DNA of 38,804 nucleotides from JBFELO01 sp041552055 (GTDB taxonomy: Bacteria > Acidobacteriota > Thermoanaerobaculia > Thermoanaerobaculales > Sulfomarinibacteraceae): the NCBI GenBank assembly GCA_041552055.1, contig JBFELO010000029.1:1-38804 (forward strand), in the 5' to 3' direction. Shown here in pieces: positions 22,917-31,043 of this stretch. Each line of letters opens with the position of its first letter. Position 1 is the stretch's first letter. Under the pieces are notes generated by a model. That model saw only the letters and a list, made by a program, of their open reading frames with translations, was not told where the DNA came from and ran no database searches. The translations under genes and the position numbers were made by a program.

Positions 22917-23936
22917 CTACAACACCCCATCGGCGACCTCGTCGCCGACATCCACCGTCACCTCGCCGATCCTCACGAGGTCCCGCACCGCCATGGCGAC
23001 CTGACTCCGGCTGTACGGCAACCGCCGCGCCAGTGACTCCCAACCCTCCGCGCGCACCGCCAGTGCGTGCCAGATCTGCTCGATGAGGTCGAGGTCCTCC
23101 GCGTTGCACCACTGCAGCTGGAGTCCCTGCAGTCGAAGCGGTGCGTCACCCGGCACTTCTGATCGAAACCGGCGAAATTCGTCATGCAGTCTCGCCGCCT
23201 CGAGCAGCAACGGTCGCAGATCGTACAGCCGGTCGGTCTGATCGGGGCGCGGCACGTCCGAAAAGGTGAAGGTTCCCCGCTCCGGCGGCGAGATCAGGAT
23301 CTCGAAGAATGCTTCCGGACCGGAAAGCCCACCGCACGACATCGGACCGATCTGCCGGTGCTCGGTGTAGACCGTCCCGAACGTGCGCCCCTGGGCGTCT
23401 ACGACCTGGAGCACGCCGATCGCACCCGTGTCGACCACCGTCTGGAGAATGGTCGGCAGGTCGAAGTGGTCGAGCCGGCCGCCCAGTTTGGTGCCCCCCC
23501 GACCGCCGCCGTTCGCGAAGCCGCCCTCCAGACGCCGCGCGAGATTCTGGAGATACCGCATGCTGAACGCCGGAGACTGATAGATCCTGCGAAGGATCAG
23601 AGATCGCGGCCATTGCAGCGTTTCGCCGCCCTCTGGAAACCTCGCCAACGACTCGAACGGGGTTCCGGTGATCACCTTCGAGGCCGCCAATACGGCACCT
23701 TGCCCGACGTACGCGACCGGCTCGAACTCGCCGTCGGGGGTCTCCCGACGGCTGATCTCTGCCACTCCCCCAACCACCAGGTAGAGGGCCTTTGGGACCT
23801 CGCGAGGCCTGAACAGCACTTCTCCGTGGCCGTGTTCGCACAGCTTCCCTCTGCGAGCGAGATCGGCTCGATCTTCTTTCCTCATGGATTGGAAGAAAGG
23901 GCTGTCTGCGACAGCCCTGATCACGTGCCGCTCCAT
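22917..23936 (-). CDS. Cyclic-nucleotide-binding/DUF4388 regulator
   Basis: The protein has 339 residues. Residues 10-135 form a Crp/Fnr-type cNMP-binding fold (FFQSMRKEDRADLARRGK, GEVLFRPREVPKALYLVVGGVAEI). Residues 150-245 match DUF4388 (RLDHFDLPTILQTVVDTGAIGVLQV). The last 75 residues (WESLARRLPYSRSQVAMAVRDLVRIGEV) resemble a winged helix-turn-helix. The usual phosphate-binding cassette RxS is not obvious, so the ligand is uncertain. It is transcribed divergently from the cyclase-like gene, suggesting one makes and the other senses a nucleotide signal; this is inference. CATAAT (23950-23945) lies 9 nt before ATG 23936, with TTGCAT 16 bp further upstream. Confidence 0.82.
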   Translation of the reverse strand: MERHVIRAVADSPFFQSMRKEDRADLARRGKLCEHGHGEVLFRPREVPKALYLVVGGVAEISRRETPDGEFEPVAYVGQGAVLAASKVITGTPFESLARFPEGGETLQWPRSLILRRIYQSPAFSMRYLQNLARRLEGGFANGGGRGGTKLGGRLDHFDLPTILQTVVDTGAIGVLQVVDAQGRTFGTVYTEHRQIGPMSCGGLSGPEAFFEILISPPERGTFTFSDVPRPDQTDRLYDLRPLLLEAARLHDEFRRFRSEVPGDAPLRLQGLQLQWCNAEDLDLIEQIWHALAVRAEGWESLARRLPYSRSQVAMAVRDLVRIGEVTVDVGDEVADGVL

Positions 23937-23944
23937 GGCCGCCG

Positions 23945-23972
23945 ATTATGGCATCGTGGCCCGGCGATGCAA
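23945..23972 (-). promoter_or_regulatory. Promoter of the cNMP-binding/DUF4388 gene
   Basis: Minus strand: TTGCAT (23972-23967), 16 bp, CATAAT (23950-23945). The expected start is about 2 nt before ATG 23936, so the mRNA would be practically leaderless. Confidence 0.5.
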
Positions 23973-24072
23973 AGGACCCATTGCCGAGAAGTTTCCGCCG
24001 CCCCCCACCCTTCGGACGATCCGAGACGAAGCCCTGCCACCGTCACCCTGGGAGGCGAGGAAACCGAGCAGA

Positions 24073-24078
24073 TACAAT
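24073..24078 (+). promoter_or_regulatory. Candidate -10 box of the cyclase-like gene
   Basis: TACAAT ends exactly 7 nt before ATG 24085. No -35 or Shine-Dalgarno sequence is visible. Confidence 0.5.
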
Positions 24079-24084
24079 GAATAT

Positions 24085-26415
24085 ATGACGCCGACTGCGA
24101 GCTCACTGCAGGCTTTCCGCCGCGTGCTCACCGAGGATTTGCGCCAGCCCGCGTATCTCACGTCGGAAGAGGTCCGCGGTGCGTGGTGTGACATGTTCCC
24201 CGATCTCGCCTCGTGCCTCCCGGCGCCTTATCCAATCTTCGGCACAGACGAGGAGCGGATCATCACATACGGCTATCCGATCCTGATTTCCGACGGCATG
24301 TGGAAGCTCAAGCTGGAGTTGGACCGACTGGTCGCACACGAGGCGGAGTCTCGGGTCACCGACTCACCCGACGTACGGGCCGATAGGGATCAGATCAGGG
24401 TCCAGCGCGATCGCTACCGTCGATCGCTCGCGACCATCATCGAAAACGTACTGATGAACGACTATGGCCGGGGTCTGCTGGAGGTCTTTTTGCTGTCTCA
24501 TTCCGGCGACGTCGTACGGTCGCTCAGTCAGGTGCCGAAGACGATCCAACTCCACAGAGCCTCCGCCACTCGAGAGGAGATCGAGCAGTCACGGCAGTCG
24601 GTCGCCGGCATCATCGCCGACCTCATCCAACGCGCAGCGGTCACCGCGATGGAGAACCTCAAGCAGCTTGCCGACCGCCCTACCGGCATGAAGATGTCGC
24701 CCCTGCTCGGGGTCATCTGCCAGGACCGGCTGCTGCTCACCGAGACCCAACCACCCGGGGACCTCGAGAATCTCGCGGGGTATCTGAGGCACGGCTTCCG
24801 TCACGACGCGGCTTCCCTCGTCGCAGCGTGTACCCGCGCCATGCGCCGTCTGCAGGACCTGATGCGGCGCCAGCCCGAGATCGGCTCCCTGTTGAATACC
24901 GTGGGTGCCGCCCGACTTCGCCTCGACCAACCCCGAACCATGCTCGAGCCGAGACTTCTCGACGCACTCACGGCGGCCAATCTCGTCTCCTCGCTCGACC
25001 TTGCCCCATCGCAGGTGGAGGTGCTGCGCGATCTCGGTCTGCGCCTGAAGGCGTCCGAGCTGTTGGCCACTCTCCGCCGGAGGATCCGGCCTATGGAACG
25101 CCAAGGGTCGCAGCTCGTACTCGCAGGTGCGCTCTCGGCTACCCCGATCGCTCCATCGACGCGACCGTTCGACTTCGCCTCCCCGGGCGTCGTGGAGTCG
25201 CTGGTCCGTCGCTGCGGCCTGGTGTACGACCTCACCAACTTCACGGCGGTGTTGGAGGCGGTGCGCAAGGAAGGCCAGGCTGCCGAGGAAAAGGCCCTCC
25301 AGTTCATGTATGCCTTCCAGAACCGGCTCGAGGAGATCCGACAGAAACGGGTCCTCAACTTCGAGAAGTTCCTCGGTGACGGTGCTCTGTACTCTTCCCG
25401 CCGAGCGATCCGTGTGCTGGCCGCCGCGTGCGAGATCCAACGTCTCTACGACCGCCTCCGACACAGCGGCTTTCCGTTCAACCAGGGTATCCGGATTGCC
25501 CTCAACTTCGGTACCTATCGACTCCTCCCGATGCTGTACAGCGTTGGCGACTCGCTTCGTTTCGAGTTCTTCGGCCACGGGATCGTGGAGCTGGCGCGGC
25601 TCACCACCGGCAAGAGCTCACGCGAGGTGGAGGAGATTGCCGAGTTCCTCGTCCACGCCGGCTACAACCCTACCGAGGTGGATGTTTTCCTCGCGCCACT
25701 CATCGCGGCTCGCACCGGACACCGAGCAGGACAGGCACGCCCGTACGCCGCCACGATCGACGTCCGGGGAGAGCTCATCAACGAGGGCATCGTCTTGACG
25801 GTGCCGTTCCTGAAGGAGTTGGGCAAGGAGCTCGAAACGCCAGTCATCGGCGAGGTCGAGTTCGATGACCTGCTGTGGGCGGCGTTCGCGGTCGAGCCCG
25901 ACAATACCGACACGCTGTACGTGGGCCTCCGGCACCTCGGCGTGGCACGCCTCAAGGGCCTGTCACCGCAGGAACTCGTGGAAGCCGTTGTGTGGGAGGA
26001 ACCACCGCCGAACGCGCTCCCCGCGGCATCGGGACAACCGCTCATGGAGCTGCTTCGCCAGCTCAGCCAGCGGCAGGACGACGACATCGGAGAACCGCTC
26101 GAAGAACCGATCCCCGAGGATCTGCTCGTGGTGTCCTACCGGCAGCCGGCTGGGGGCCGACAGTGGATCTTCGGCGAGTACCGGCACGCCGACGATGTGG
26201 TTCTCCACGCCATCCAGGTCCCGATCCAGGCACCCGACGGCGAGTCCGAAGAGTCGATCGAAACGTGGCTGTTCCGCAACCGCCTGGAGCTGGTCCGACT
26301 CTACGATGGCCTGCGGCGGTCCACACCCGGCCAGTCGACCCCCCTCGAGGTGCTCCGCAACTTCGAGGACTACACGGCCTGCTTCCTCGCCGCCCCCCAC
26401 CGGTCGCCGGATTAG
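24085..26415 (+). CDS. Large protein with class III nucleotide-cyclase-like domain
   Basis: The protein has 776 residues from ATG 24085. About residues 375-520 match the core of class III adenylate/guanylate cyclases: YDLTNFT holds a metal-binding Asp (about 382), KFLGDGAL holds the second (about 432), GIRIALNFG follows, then FGHGIVELARL. The last motif replaces the usual GDTVNLAAR: the Asn that stabilises the transition state is Val, while the Arg is kept. The flanking N-terminal 370 residues are helical and unrecognised; the C-terminal 200 residues are acidic. No signal peptide or membrane segment is seen. It may be a divergent cyclase or a nucleotide-sensing relative. The divergent cNMP-binding gene supports a signalling role. 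The frame is open upstream to 23884, but the TACAAT box favours 24085. Confidence 0.75.
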   Translation: MTPTASSLQAFRRVLTEDLRQPAYLTSEEVRGAWCDMFPDLASCLPAPYPIFGTDEERIITYGYPILISDGMWKLKLELDRLVAHEAESRVTDSPDVRADRDQIRVQRDRYRRSLATIIENVLMNDYGRGLLEVFLLSHSGDVVRSLSQVPKTIQLHRASATREEIEQSRQSVAGIIADLIQRAAVTAMENLKQLADRPTGMKMSPLLGVICQDRLLLTETQPPGDLENLAGYLRHGFRHDAASLVAACTRAMRRLQDLMRRQPEIGSLLNTVGAARLRLDQPRTMLEPRLLDALTAANLVSSLDLAPSQVEVLRDLGLRLKASELLATLRRRIRPMERQGSQLVLAGALSATPIAPSTRPFDFASPGVVESLVRRCGLVYDLTNFTAVLEAVRKEGQAAEEKALQFMYAFQNRLEEIRQKRVLNFEKFLGDGALYSSRRAIRVLAAACEIQRLYDRLRHSGFPFNQGIRIALNFGTYRLLPMLYSVGDSLRFEFFGHGIVELARLTTGKSSREVEEIAEFLVHAGYNPTEVDVFLAPLIAARTGHRAGQARPYAATIDVRGELINEGIVLTVPFLKELGKELETPVIGEVEFDDLLWAAFAVEPDNTDTLYVGLRHLGVARLKGLSPQELVEAVVWEEPPPNALPAASGQPLMELLRQLSQRQDDDIGEPLEEPIPEDLLVVSYRQPAGGRQWIFGEYRHADDVVLHAIQVPIQAPDGESEESIETWLFRNRLELVRLYDGLRRSTPGQSTPLEVLRNFEDYTACFLAAPHRSPD

Positions 26416-26453
26416 TCGGCTACCGTCCCTGTTCACTCGTTCCGAGGGAAGCT

Positions 26454-26517
26454 CCCGTCTCCGTATCCGTATCCTAGCCCGTTCCCTCGGGCATCCGTCT
26501 CTCGCGGGTACGGGAAC
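26454..26517. repeat. Intergenic CCGTNT-hexamer element, copy C
   Basis: CCCGTCTCC followed by two CCGTATCC-like hexamers (26454-26474), then GTTCCC (26481-26486) pairing with GGGAAC (26512-26517) and CCCGT (26454-26458) with ACGGG (26510-26514). The symmetry is weaker than in copies A and B. It lies between two convergent genes. Confidence 0.6.
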
Positions 26518-26531
26518 CTTCAGGAAGGTTC
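26514..26531. terminator. Hairpin between convergent genes
   Basis: GAACCTT (26514-26520) and AAGGTTC (26525-26531) form a perfect 7-bp stem with a CAGG loop. It could act for the cyclase-like gene (plus) and for rsgA (minus). No long T-run follows on either side. Confidence 0.4.
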
Positions 26532-26565
26532 ATTCATCTCACGGGGCGAACGTTCGGGCACTTCA

Positions 26566-26579
26566 CCGGCGTTCGCCGG
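26566..26579 (-). terminator. Hairpin directly after rsgA
   Basis: CCGGC and GCCGG flank a GAAC loop on the minus strand, beginning a few nucleotides after the rsgA stop. It is GC-rich and short, without a T-run; a terminator or mRNA 3'-end stabiliser is possible. Confidence 0.35.
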
Positions 26580-26582
26580 GCG

Positions 26583-27482
26583 TCACTCCACCTCGGCGAG
26601 GATCTTGGCGTAGCTCGCGTGGCGGACCGCGTCGATGTCGCCGCGCTCGACCGCCTCGAGGACGGCGCACTCGGGCTCGTTGAGGTGGGAGCAATCCGGG
26701 AAACGGCAACGACCGTCCACGGCGGCGAACTCGAGAAACGCCGACTGCAGCTCCTCACGGGTCGCCCGCCAAAGCCCGAACTCCTTGAGCCCCGGAGTGT
26801 CGACGACGAAACCACCGTAGGGTAACGGCATCAACTCGGCGCGGCTCGTCGTGTGGCGACCCTTGCCCGTCGACTCCGAGATCGATCCGACCTTGAGCCT
26901 GAAACCGGGGTAGACCGCGTTGAGCAGCGACGATTTACCGGCACCGGAGGGACCACAGAACAACGTCGTCCGGTCGGCGAGTCGGCGCCTCACTCGGCCC
27001 AGACCCCAGCCGGTTCGCGCCGAAACCCGGAGCACCTCGTAGCCGATGTCCTCGTAAACCGGCAGCCACTCCTCCACCGCGTCGGTGCCCTGATCGACCT
27101 TGTTCATCGCGATGACCGGAGTAATCGCCGCCAGCTCGCAGGCCACCAGAAAACGGTCGAGCAGCCCCCGTCTCGTCTCCGGTTTGCCGGCAGAGAAGAC
27201 GAGCAATGCCTGATCGACGTTGGCGGCCAGCAGCTGGGCCTTCGATCCGCCCGGTGCGCGACGCAACAGATAGCTGGTCCGTGCGTGGACGGCTACGATC
27301 ACTCCCTCGTCGCCCTTCATCTCTACCGATACTCGGTCACCGACCACCAGTCTGGCGGCCGACGGCGTCCCACCCACCCAGTTGAGGCGCCGTCGCGACG
27401 AAACCACCATGGTGCGGTCACCCACCTGGACCGTCACGAGGGGGCCGTGCGTAGCAATGGTCGTGCCTTCGACGATCTCCAC
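26583..27482 (-). CDS. rsgA: Ribosome small-subunit-dependent GTPase
   Basis: The protein has 299 residues from GTG 27482. An N-terminal OB fold (EIVEGTTIATHGPLVTVQVG) is followed by a circularly permuted GTPase with MNKVDQ (G4) before GPSGAGKSSLLNAV (G1) and DTPGLKEFGLW (G3). The zinc knuckle DGRCRFPDCSHLNEPECAV closes the protein. RsgA checks late maturation of the 30S ribosomal subunit. Starting at GTG gives the family N-terminus. The frame has nine extra codons up to 27509, which would overlap its TATACT box (27497-27492). The gene follows two DUF3857 genes on the same strand but has its own promoter. Secure. Confidence 0.95.
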   Translation of the reverse strand: MEIVEGTTIATHGPLVTVQVGDRTMVVSSRRRLNWVGGTPSAARLVVGDRVSVEMKGDEGVIVAVHARTSYLLRRAPGGSKAQLLAANVDQALLVFSAGKPETRRGLLDRFLVACELAAITPVIAMNKVDQGTDAVEEWLPVYEDIGYEVLRVSARTGWGLGRVRRRLADRTTLFCGPSGAGKSSLLNAVYPGFRLKVGSISESTGKGRHTTSRAELMPLPYGGFVVDTPGLKEFGLWRATREELQSAFLEFAAVDGRCRFPDCSHLNEPECAVLEAVERGDIDAVRHASYAKILAEVE

Positions 27483-27491
27483 GACGGCGTC

Positions 27492-27516
27492 AGTATAGCG
27501 GCTGCGCAACTGTCAA
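27492..27516 (-). promoter_or_regulatory. Candidate promoter of rsgA
   Basis: The minus strand has TTGACA (27516-27511) and TATACT (27497-27492), but only 13 bp lie between them, too short for a normal pair. TATACT alone sits 10 nt before GTG 27482. The TTGACA overlaps the end of the neighbouring DUF3857 gene. Confidence 0.4.
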
Positions 27517-30500
27517 CGGGCCTCCGGCCGCAATCGGGGCGGTCGAGACACCAGCTCGTCGACCGCCTGACAGAATCGAGCGAACTCCGGATACTCATCC
27601 GGGGTGACGGTCTGCGCCGGTATCTCGAGCGTGAGCACCGATCTCCACCGGCCGCTGTCTTCCCCGAGGATCTCGCTCACCGAACCCCACACGGTTTCGA
27701 GGCGTCTGGCCGGGCGGTCGAACCCCCACCCCTCGGGCGGCGCGATCACCAGCTCGTGACGCCGCGTCAGAGGCAGCTGGAGTACGAGCGGAAAGTGGCG
27801 CTGGGGCAGCGATGCGAGCACCGGGGCCAGGGGCCGCGCGAGCACCAGGCTGCGACAGATCAGGCCTTCCCGGTCGGGCTCACATGCCCCGGGCACCACC
27901 ATCTCCAGCCGTAGTGCCCCGCCCTCGTCAGCCGGCGCGAGACTCCCCCGGACCTGTGTCGCACCGGGGATCAAGTTCACCGCCATCTGGCGGTAGATGG
28001 CCTCGACACGCTCCCGGGGCACGCCCTCGACCTCGCGCCGAAGCCTTTCCTCCTCGAACCCACGGACCGCCATCTCGAGAATCACCCGTGCATCGCCGGT
28101 GGGTTCGACCTCGGCCTCGACCCTCGCCCGTTGCTCGAGCTCCGGGTTGGCAAACGTGGGAAGCTCAGCCTCGAGGCTCACCGCGCGCTCGGGGCGAGTC
28201 AGCGGCAGCACCAGCGCATCGCCGCCCTGCAGCAGTGGACGGATGTGGTCCACACCGAGCGCCTGCTCCTCGATATCGATCCACACCTCGCGCTCGCCAA
28301 GGGTCGTTCGAAGCAGCGGTTCCGAGAATGCCTCGAGGGTGGGTACATCCAGATTGCTCCCCGCCAGCGGCCTCGGGCGTGCAAGCACCAAATCCACATC
28401 CCAGCCGTGGTCTGCCAACACCGAGGCGACGATGCCCAATCGATTCCCGGCCCGCAGGGAGAAGCTCTCACCGGCCGTTGACGAGAACGAGAGCACCGCT
28501 CGTCCGGCCTCCACCTCGTCGATCACCGCCACCACGAGATCGTGCACGGCGGTGTCTGCGTCGGCACCCTCGAGGTGGGTTGCCGCCCATCGCTGCAGGT
28601 CGGGGGAGGACCTCAGCATCGTTATCGCCCGATTCCGAAACGCGTCACCAACGTCCTGCCAGGTCACACCGAACCCGTAACTCACCCACGGCAGAATCTC
28701 CTGGTCCGGCGGTGCGAACGGTTCTGCCGGCACAGGAGGCATCTGCTCCGCGCGCCACCGCACGGCGTTGAGTCCGTCGTGCCGCCACTCTTCGTACTCG
28801 AGGCCGGTGAAGTTCCCGGCGACGTTGAGGTCCACCTCGACCGGCAACAGCAGCAAGTACTCGGACAGCCCGAACGCGCGTTCCGGATCGGCGAAGCGAT
28901 ACACGTACGGCGACAGGTGCCCACCCCGAAACGCTGCATTGGCGGGCACCCTCGCGACGTACTCCTCCTCCACGATGTCGCCCGGCCGCACGTCATCGAG
29001 CTCGACTGCACCTTCCCTCACCGACAGGTCTGAGGCGACCAGCTCTCGTCCGTCGGGCTTGATCACCCGAACGTTCAGCCACAGGCTGTCGGGCATGGGC
29101 TGCAACCGTGCCGCCTGGCGCGCACCGACGGGCGTTATCGCCCGACTCACTCCGTGGTAGTAGTACAGGCTGGAACCATCCGAGTAAATTCGCTCGACCG
29201 CCTGGTCGAGCAGCAGCACCACGTCGACATCCCCGCCCGGATCATCCTCACGCTCGACCACCGACTCGACGTCCACCCGAAACGGCTCGAAGAACGGCTG
29301 TGCCCCTCGCTGCCACGAAAGGGTCCGGAGTCGCAGATCGGAGGGGTGGCGGGAGAGAGCGTCGTCGAGTGCGAGCTGCAGCTCGTCCGGATCCTCCGCC
29401 TCCAATACCAGCCGCAGCTCGTCGAATACCTGGAGGTCTCCCCAGCGTCGGGTCGCAAGCTCCAGCTCCCTGCGTGCGCTCGGCACGTCGCCGCGGCTCA
29501 AGAAGAACTGGACCAGGGTCGCATCGAGACTCGGATCGTCAAATCGGCTTCGCAATCCCTCGATCGCCTCGACCCCGTCATCCACGAGGCAGCTGCTGGT
29601 GAACTCCTCCACCAGTCGCACCGACGCCACCCCCTCGCCGAGCAATGACCTCACCAACTCCCGGCGCTCCTCGAGCCGGTCGAGCACCCCGAGGGTCGCG
29701 AGTCGTAGCTGGACGATGGTGCGCGACTCCGGCAGAGCGGCGGTCAGCGCATCGACTCCGTCCTCCGCCTCCCGGTACCACCCCCTCCGGACGGCCTCCC
29801 CCACCCACAGTTGGGCCACACGGGGATCGGATCCGTGCTGCTCCACCAACTCGTACAGGATCCGTTCCCCGTCATCGGTCCGCTGCTCCCGGCTCGCAAG
29901 CTCGTGCTCCACCAGGCGGGCGACCGGGATCCCTCGGCAGCCGCGTAACTCCTCTCGCACCTGCCTCAGATCGACCTGGGGATCGTTTCCCGTCGGTTGC
30001 GTCAGAAAATACCAGGCCAGGGCGAGGTGCGGCCACGGATCCTCCGGCGCCGAGGAGAGTGCTTCCTCCAGCCAGCTTCGCTGTTTGAGCGGGTCGGCGC
30101 GTCCCTCGAAGAGCGCGGCCGCCTCCAGCAACCTGGGCGCCTCGCCCCCATCGACCAGTTGATGGATCAGAGCTGCGGCCGCAGGCGGCTCGGCAGGCTC
30201 GACCGACGATCCCGCCCAGGGGCCCTGGTCACCCTCCAGGATCTGCACATCCATCGGTCGTCCATGGTCGTCGAACAGGCTGACTCTGACTCGGGGGACC
30301 TGCGGTGACCCCATGACCACCCGGATACGATGTCGGCCACCTTCCAGTTTCGCTCGATACCAACTCACGCCCGGATCGATCTGCCCACACGCGCGAAGTC
30401 GCGCGACCGGTCGATCGTCCACGAACAGGTTGACGCCCCCTTGAGCCTCCATCACCAGCCAGCCGTCGACGTCCTCCGCGGCGGCCACGGTCCAGGCGGC

Positions 30501-31043
30501 GAGAAACACTCCCCCAACGCTCATCGAGTCCGGGGGGCCGATCGTGCCCGATGCGGTTCGGACGCGCAGCCGATAGGATGAGGTGATCCCTCGCCATGGG
30601 GTCCCCATCGGCGGGAGGTCGCGGTCAGCCGGCACCGCGTCTCGGTCGAGGTCGAGCACCTCGAACATCCCGAACGGTCCGGCAATCTCGCAGATCGGAA
30701 GCGATCCCGCAGGTGGCCGATCGGCAGGAGATTCGATGCGGGCCAACAGAAACGCCAGCTCCGGATCCCGTGGCCCGTCACCCGCGGCCCGAACGATCTC
30801 GATCGGATCCGGCAGGTTCCCGAGATTCCTGTACCACCATCCCGCCGCGGCCACGGCATCATGGCTCGTCGGGTCCTCCGCCACGGCGGTGAGTGCAATC
30901 TCACGGGCAGACTCCAGGTCGAAGCCGGCATCCGCCCGGTACACCTCCCACCAATCGGCCGCAACCGGCGCCGCGGTCAGCACCATCACCACCACGGCAA
31001 TCGCGGCACGGCCTCGCCGCGGCACCTCGGCTCGCGTGCTCAC
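27513..31043 (-). CDS. Secreted DUF3857 protein with degenerate transglutaminase-like domain
   Basis: The protein has 1176 residues from GTG 31043. A signal peptide (core AAIAVVVMVLTAAPVAA) sends it out of the cytoplasm. Then come helical repeats, a beta-sandwich around WLVMEAQGGVNLFVDDRPV (PA14/jelly-roll-like), TPR-like helices (about 280-610), a DUF3857 domain (about 625-790, SLYYYHGVSRAITPVG) and a transglutaminase-like domain. In the latter the catalytic segment reads SLRAGNRLGIVAS, so the nucleophile Cys is Arg (about residue 868) and the domain is probably inactive. It overlaps the upstream paralogue by 4 nt (GTGA), so the two are coupled and may act as a complex. The function of DUF3857/transglutaminase proteins is not established; an envelope peptidase or cross-linking role is guessed. 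Confidence 0.82.
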   Translation of the reverse strand: MSTRAEVPRRGRAAIAVVVMVLTAAPVAADWWEVYRADAGFDLESAREIALTAVAEDPTSHDAVAAAGWWYRNLGNLPDPIEIVRAAGDGPRDPELAFLLARIESPADRPPAGSLPICEIAGPFGMFEVLDLDRDAVPADRDLPPMGTPWRGITSSYRLRVRTASGTIGPPDSMSVGGVFLAAWTVAAAEDVDGWLVMEAQGGVNLFVDDRPVARLRACGQIDPGVSWYRAKLEGGRHRIRVVMGSPQVPRVRVSLFDDHGRPMDVQILEGDQGPWAGSSVEPAEPPAAAALIHQLVDGGEAPRLLEAAALFEGRADPLKQRSWLEEALSSAPEDPWPHLALAWYFLTQPTGNDPQVDLRQVREELRGCRGIPVARLVEHELASREQRTDDGERILYELVEQHGSDPRVAQLWVGEAVRRGWYREAEDGVDALTAALPESRTIVQLRLATLGVLDRLEERRELVRSLLGEGVASVRLVEEFTSSCLVDDGVEAIEGLRSRFDDPSLDATLVQFFLSRGDVPSARRELELATRRWGDLQVFDELRLVLEAEDPDELQLALDDALSRHPSDLRLRTLSWQRGAQPFFEPFRVDVESVVEREDDPGGDVDVVLLLDQAVERIYSDGSSLYYYHGVSRAITPVGARQAARLQPMPDSLWLNVRVIKPDGRELVASDLSVREGAVELDDVRPGDIVEEEYVARVPANAAFRGGHLSPYVYRFADPERAFGLSEYLLLLPVEVDLNVAGNFTGLEYEEWRHDGLNAVRWRAEQMPPVPAEPFAPPDQEILPWVSYGFGVTWQDVGDAFRNRAITMLRSSPDLQRWAATHLEGADADTAVHDLVVAVIDEVEAGRAVLSFSSTAGESFSLRAGNRLGIVASVLADHGWDVDLVLARPRPLAGSNLDVPTLEAFSEPLLRTTLGEREVWIDIEEQALGVDHIRPLLQGGDALVLPLTRPERAVSLEAELPTFANPELEQRARVEAEVEPTGDARVILEMAVRGFEEERLRREVEGVPRERVEAIYRQMAVNLIPGATQVRGSLAPADEGGALRLEMVVPGACEPDREGLICRSLVLARPLAPVLASLPQRHFPLVLQLPLTRRHELVIAPPEGWGFDRPARRLETVWGSVSEILGEDSGRWRSVLTLEIPAQTVTPDEYPEFARFCQAVDELVSRPPRLRPEAR

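Noticed and set aside
24589..25578. 329-codon open frame on the minus strand
   Set aside because: It is antisense to the cyclase-like gene; composition and lack of motifs mark it as a shadow.
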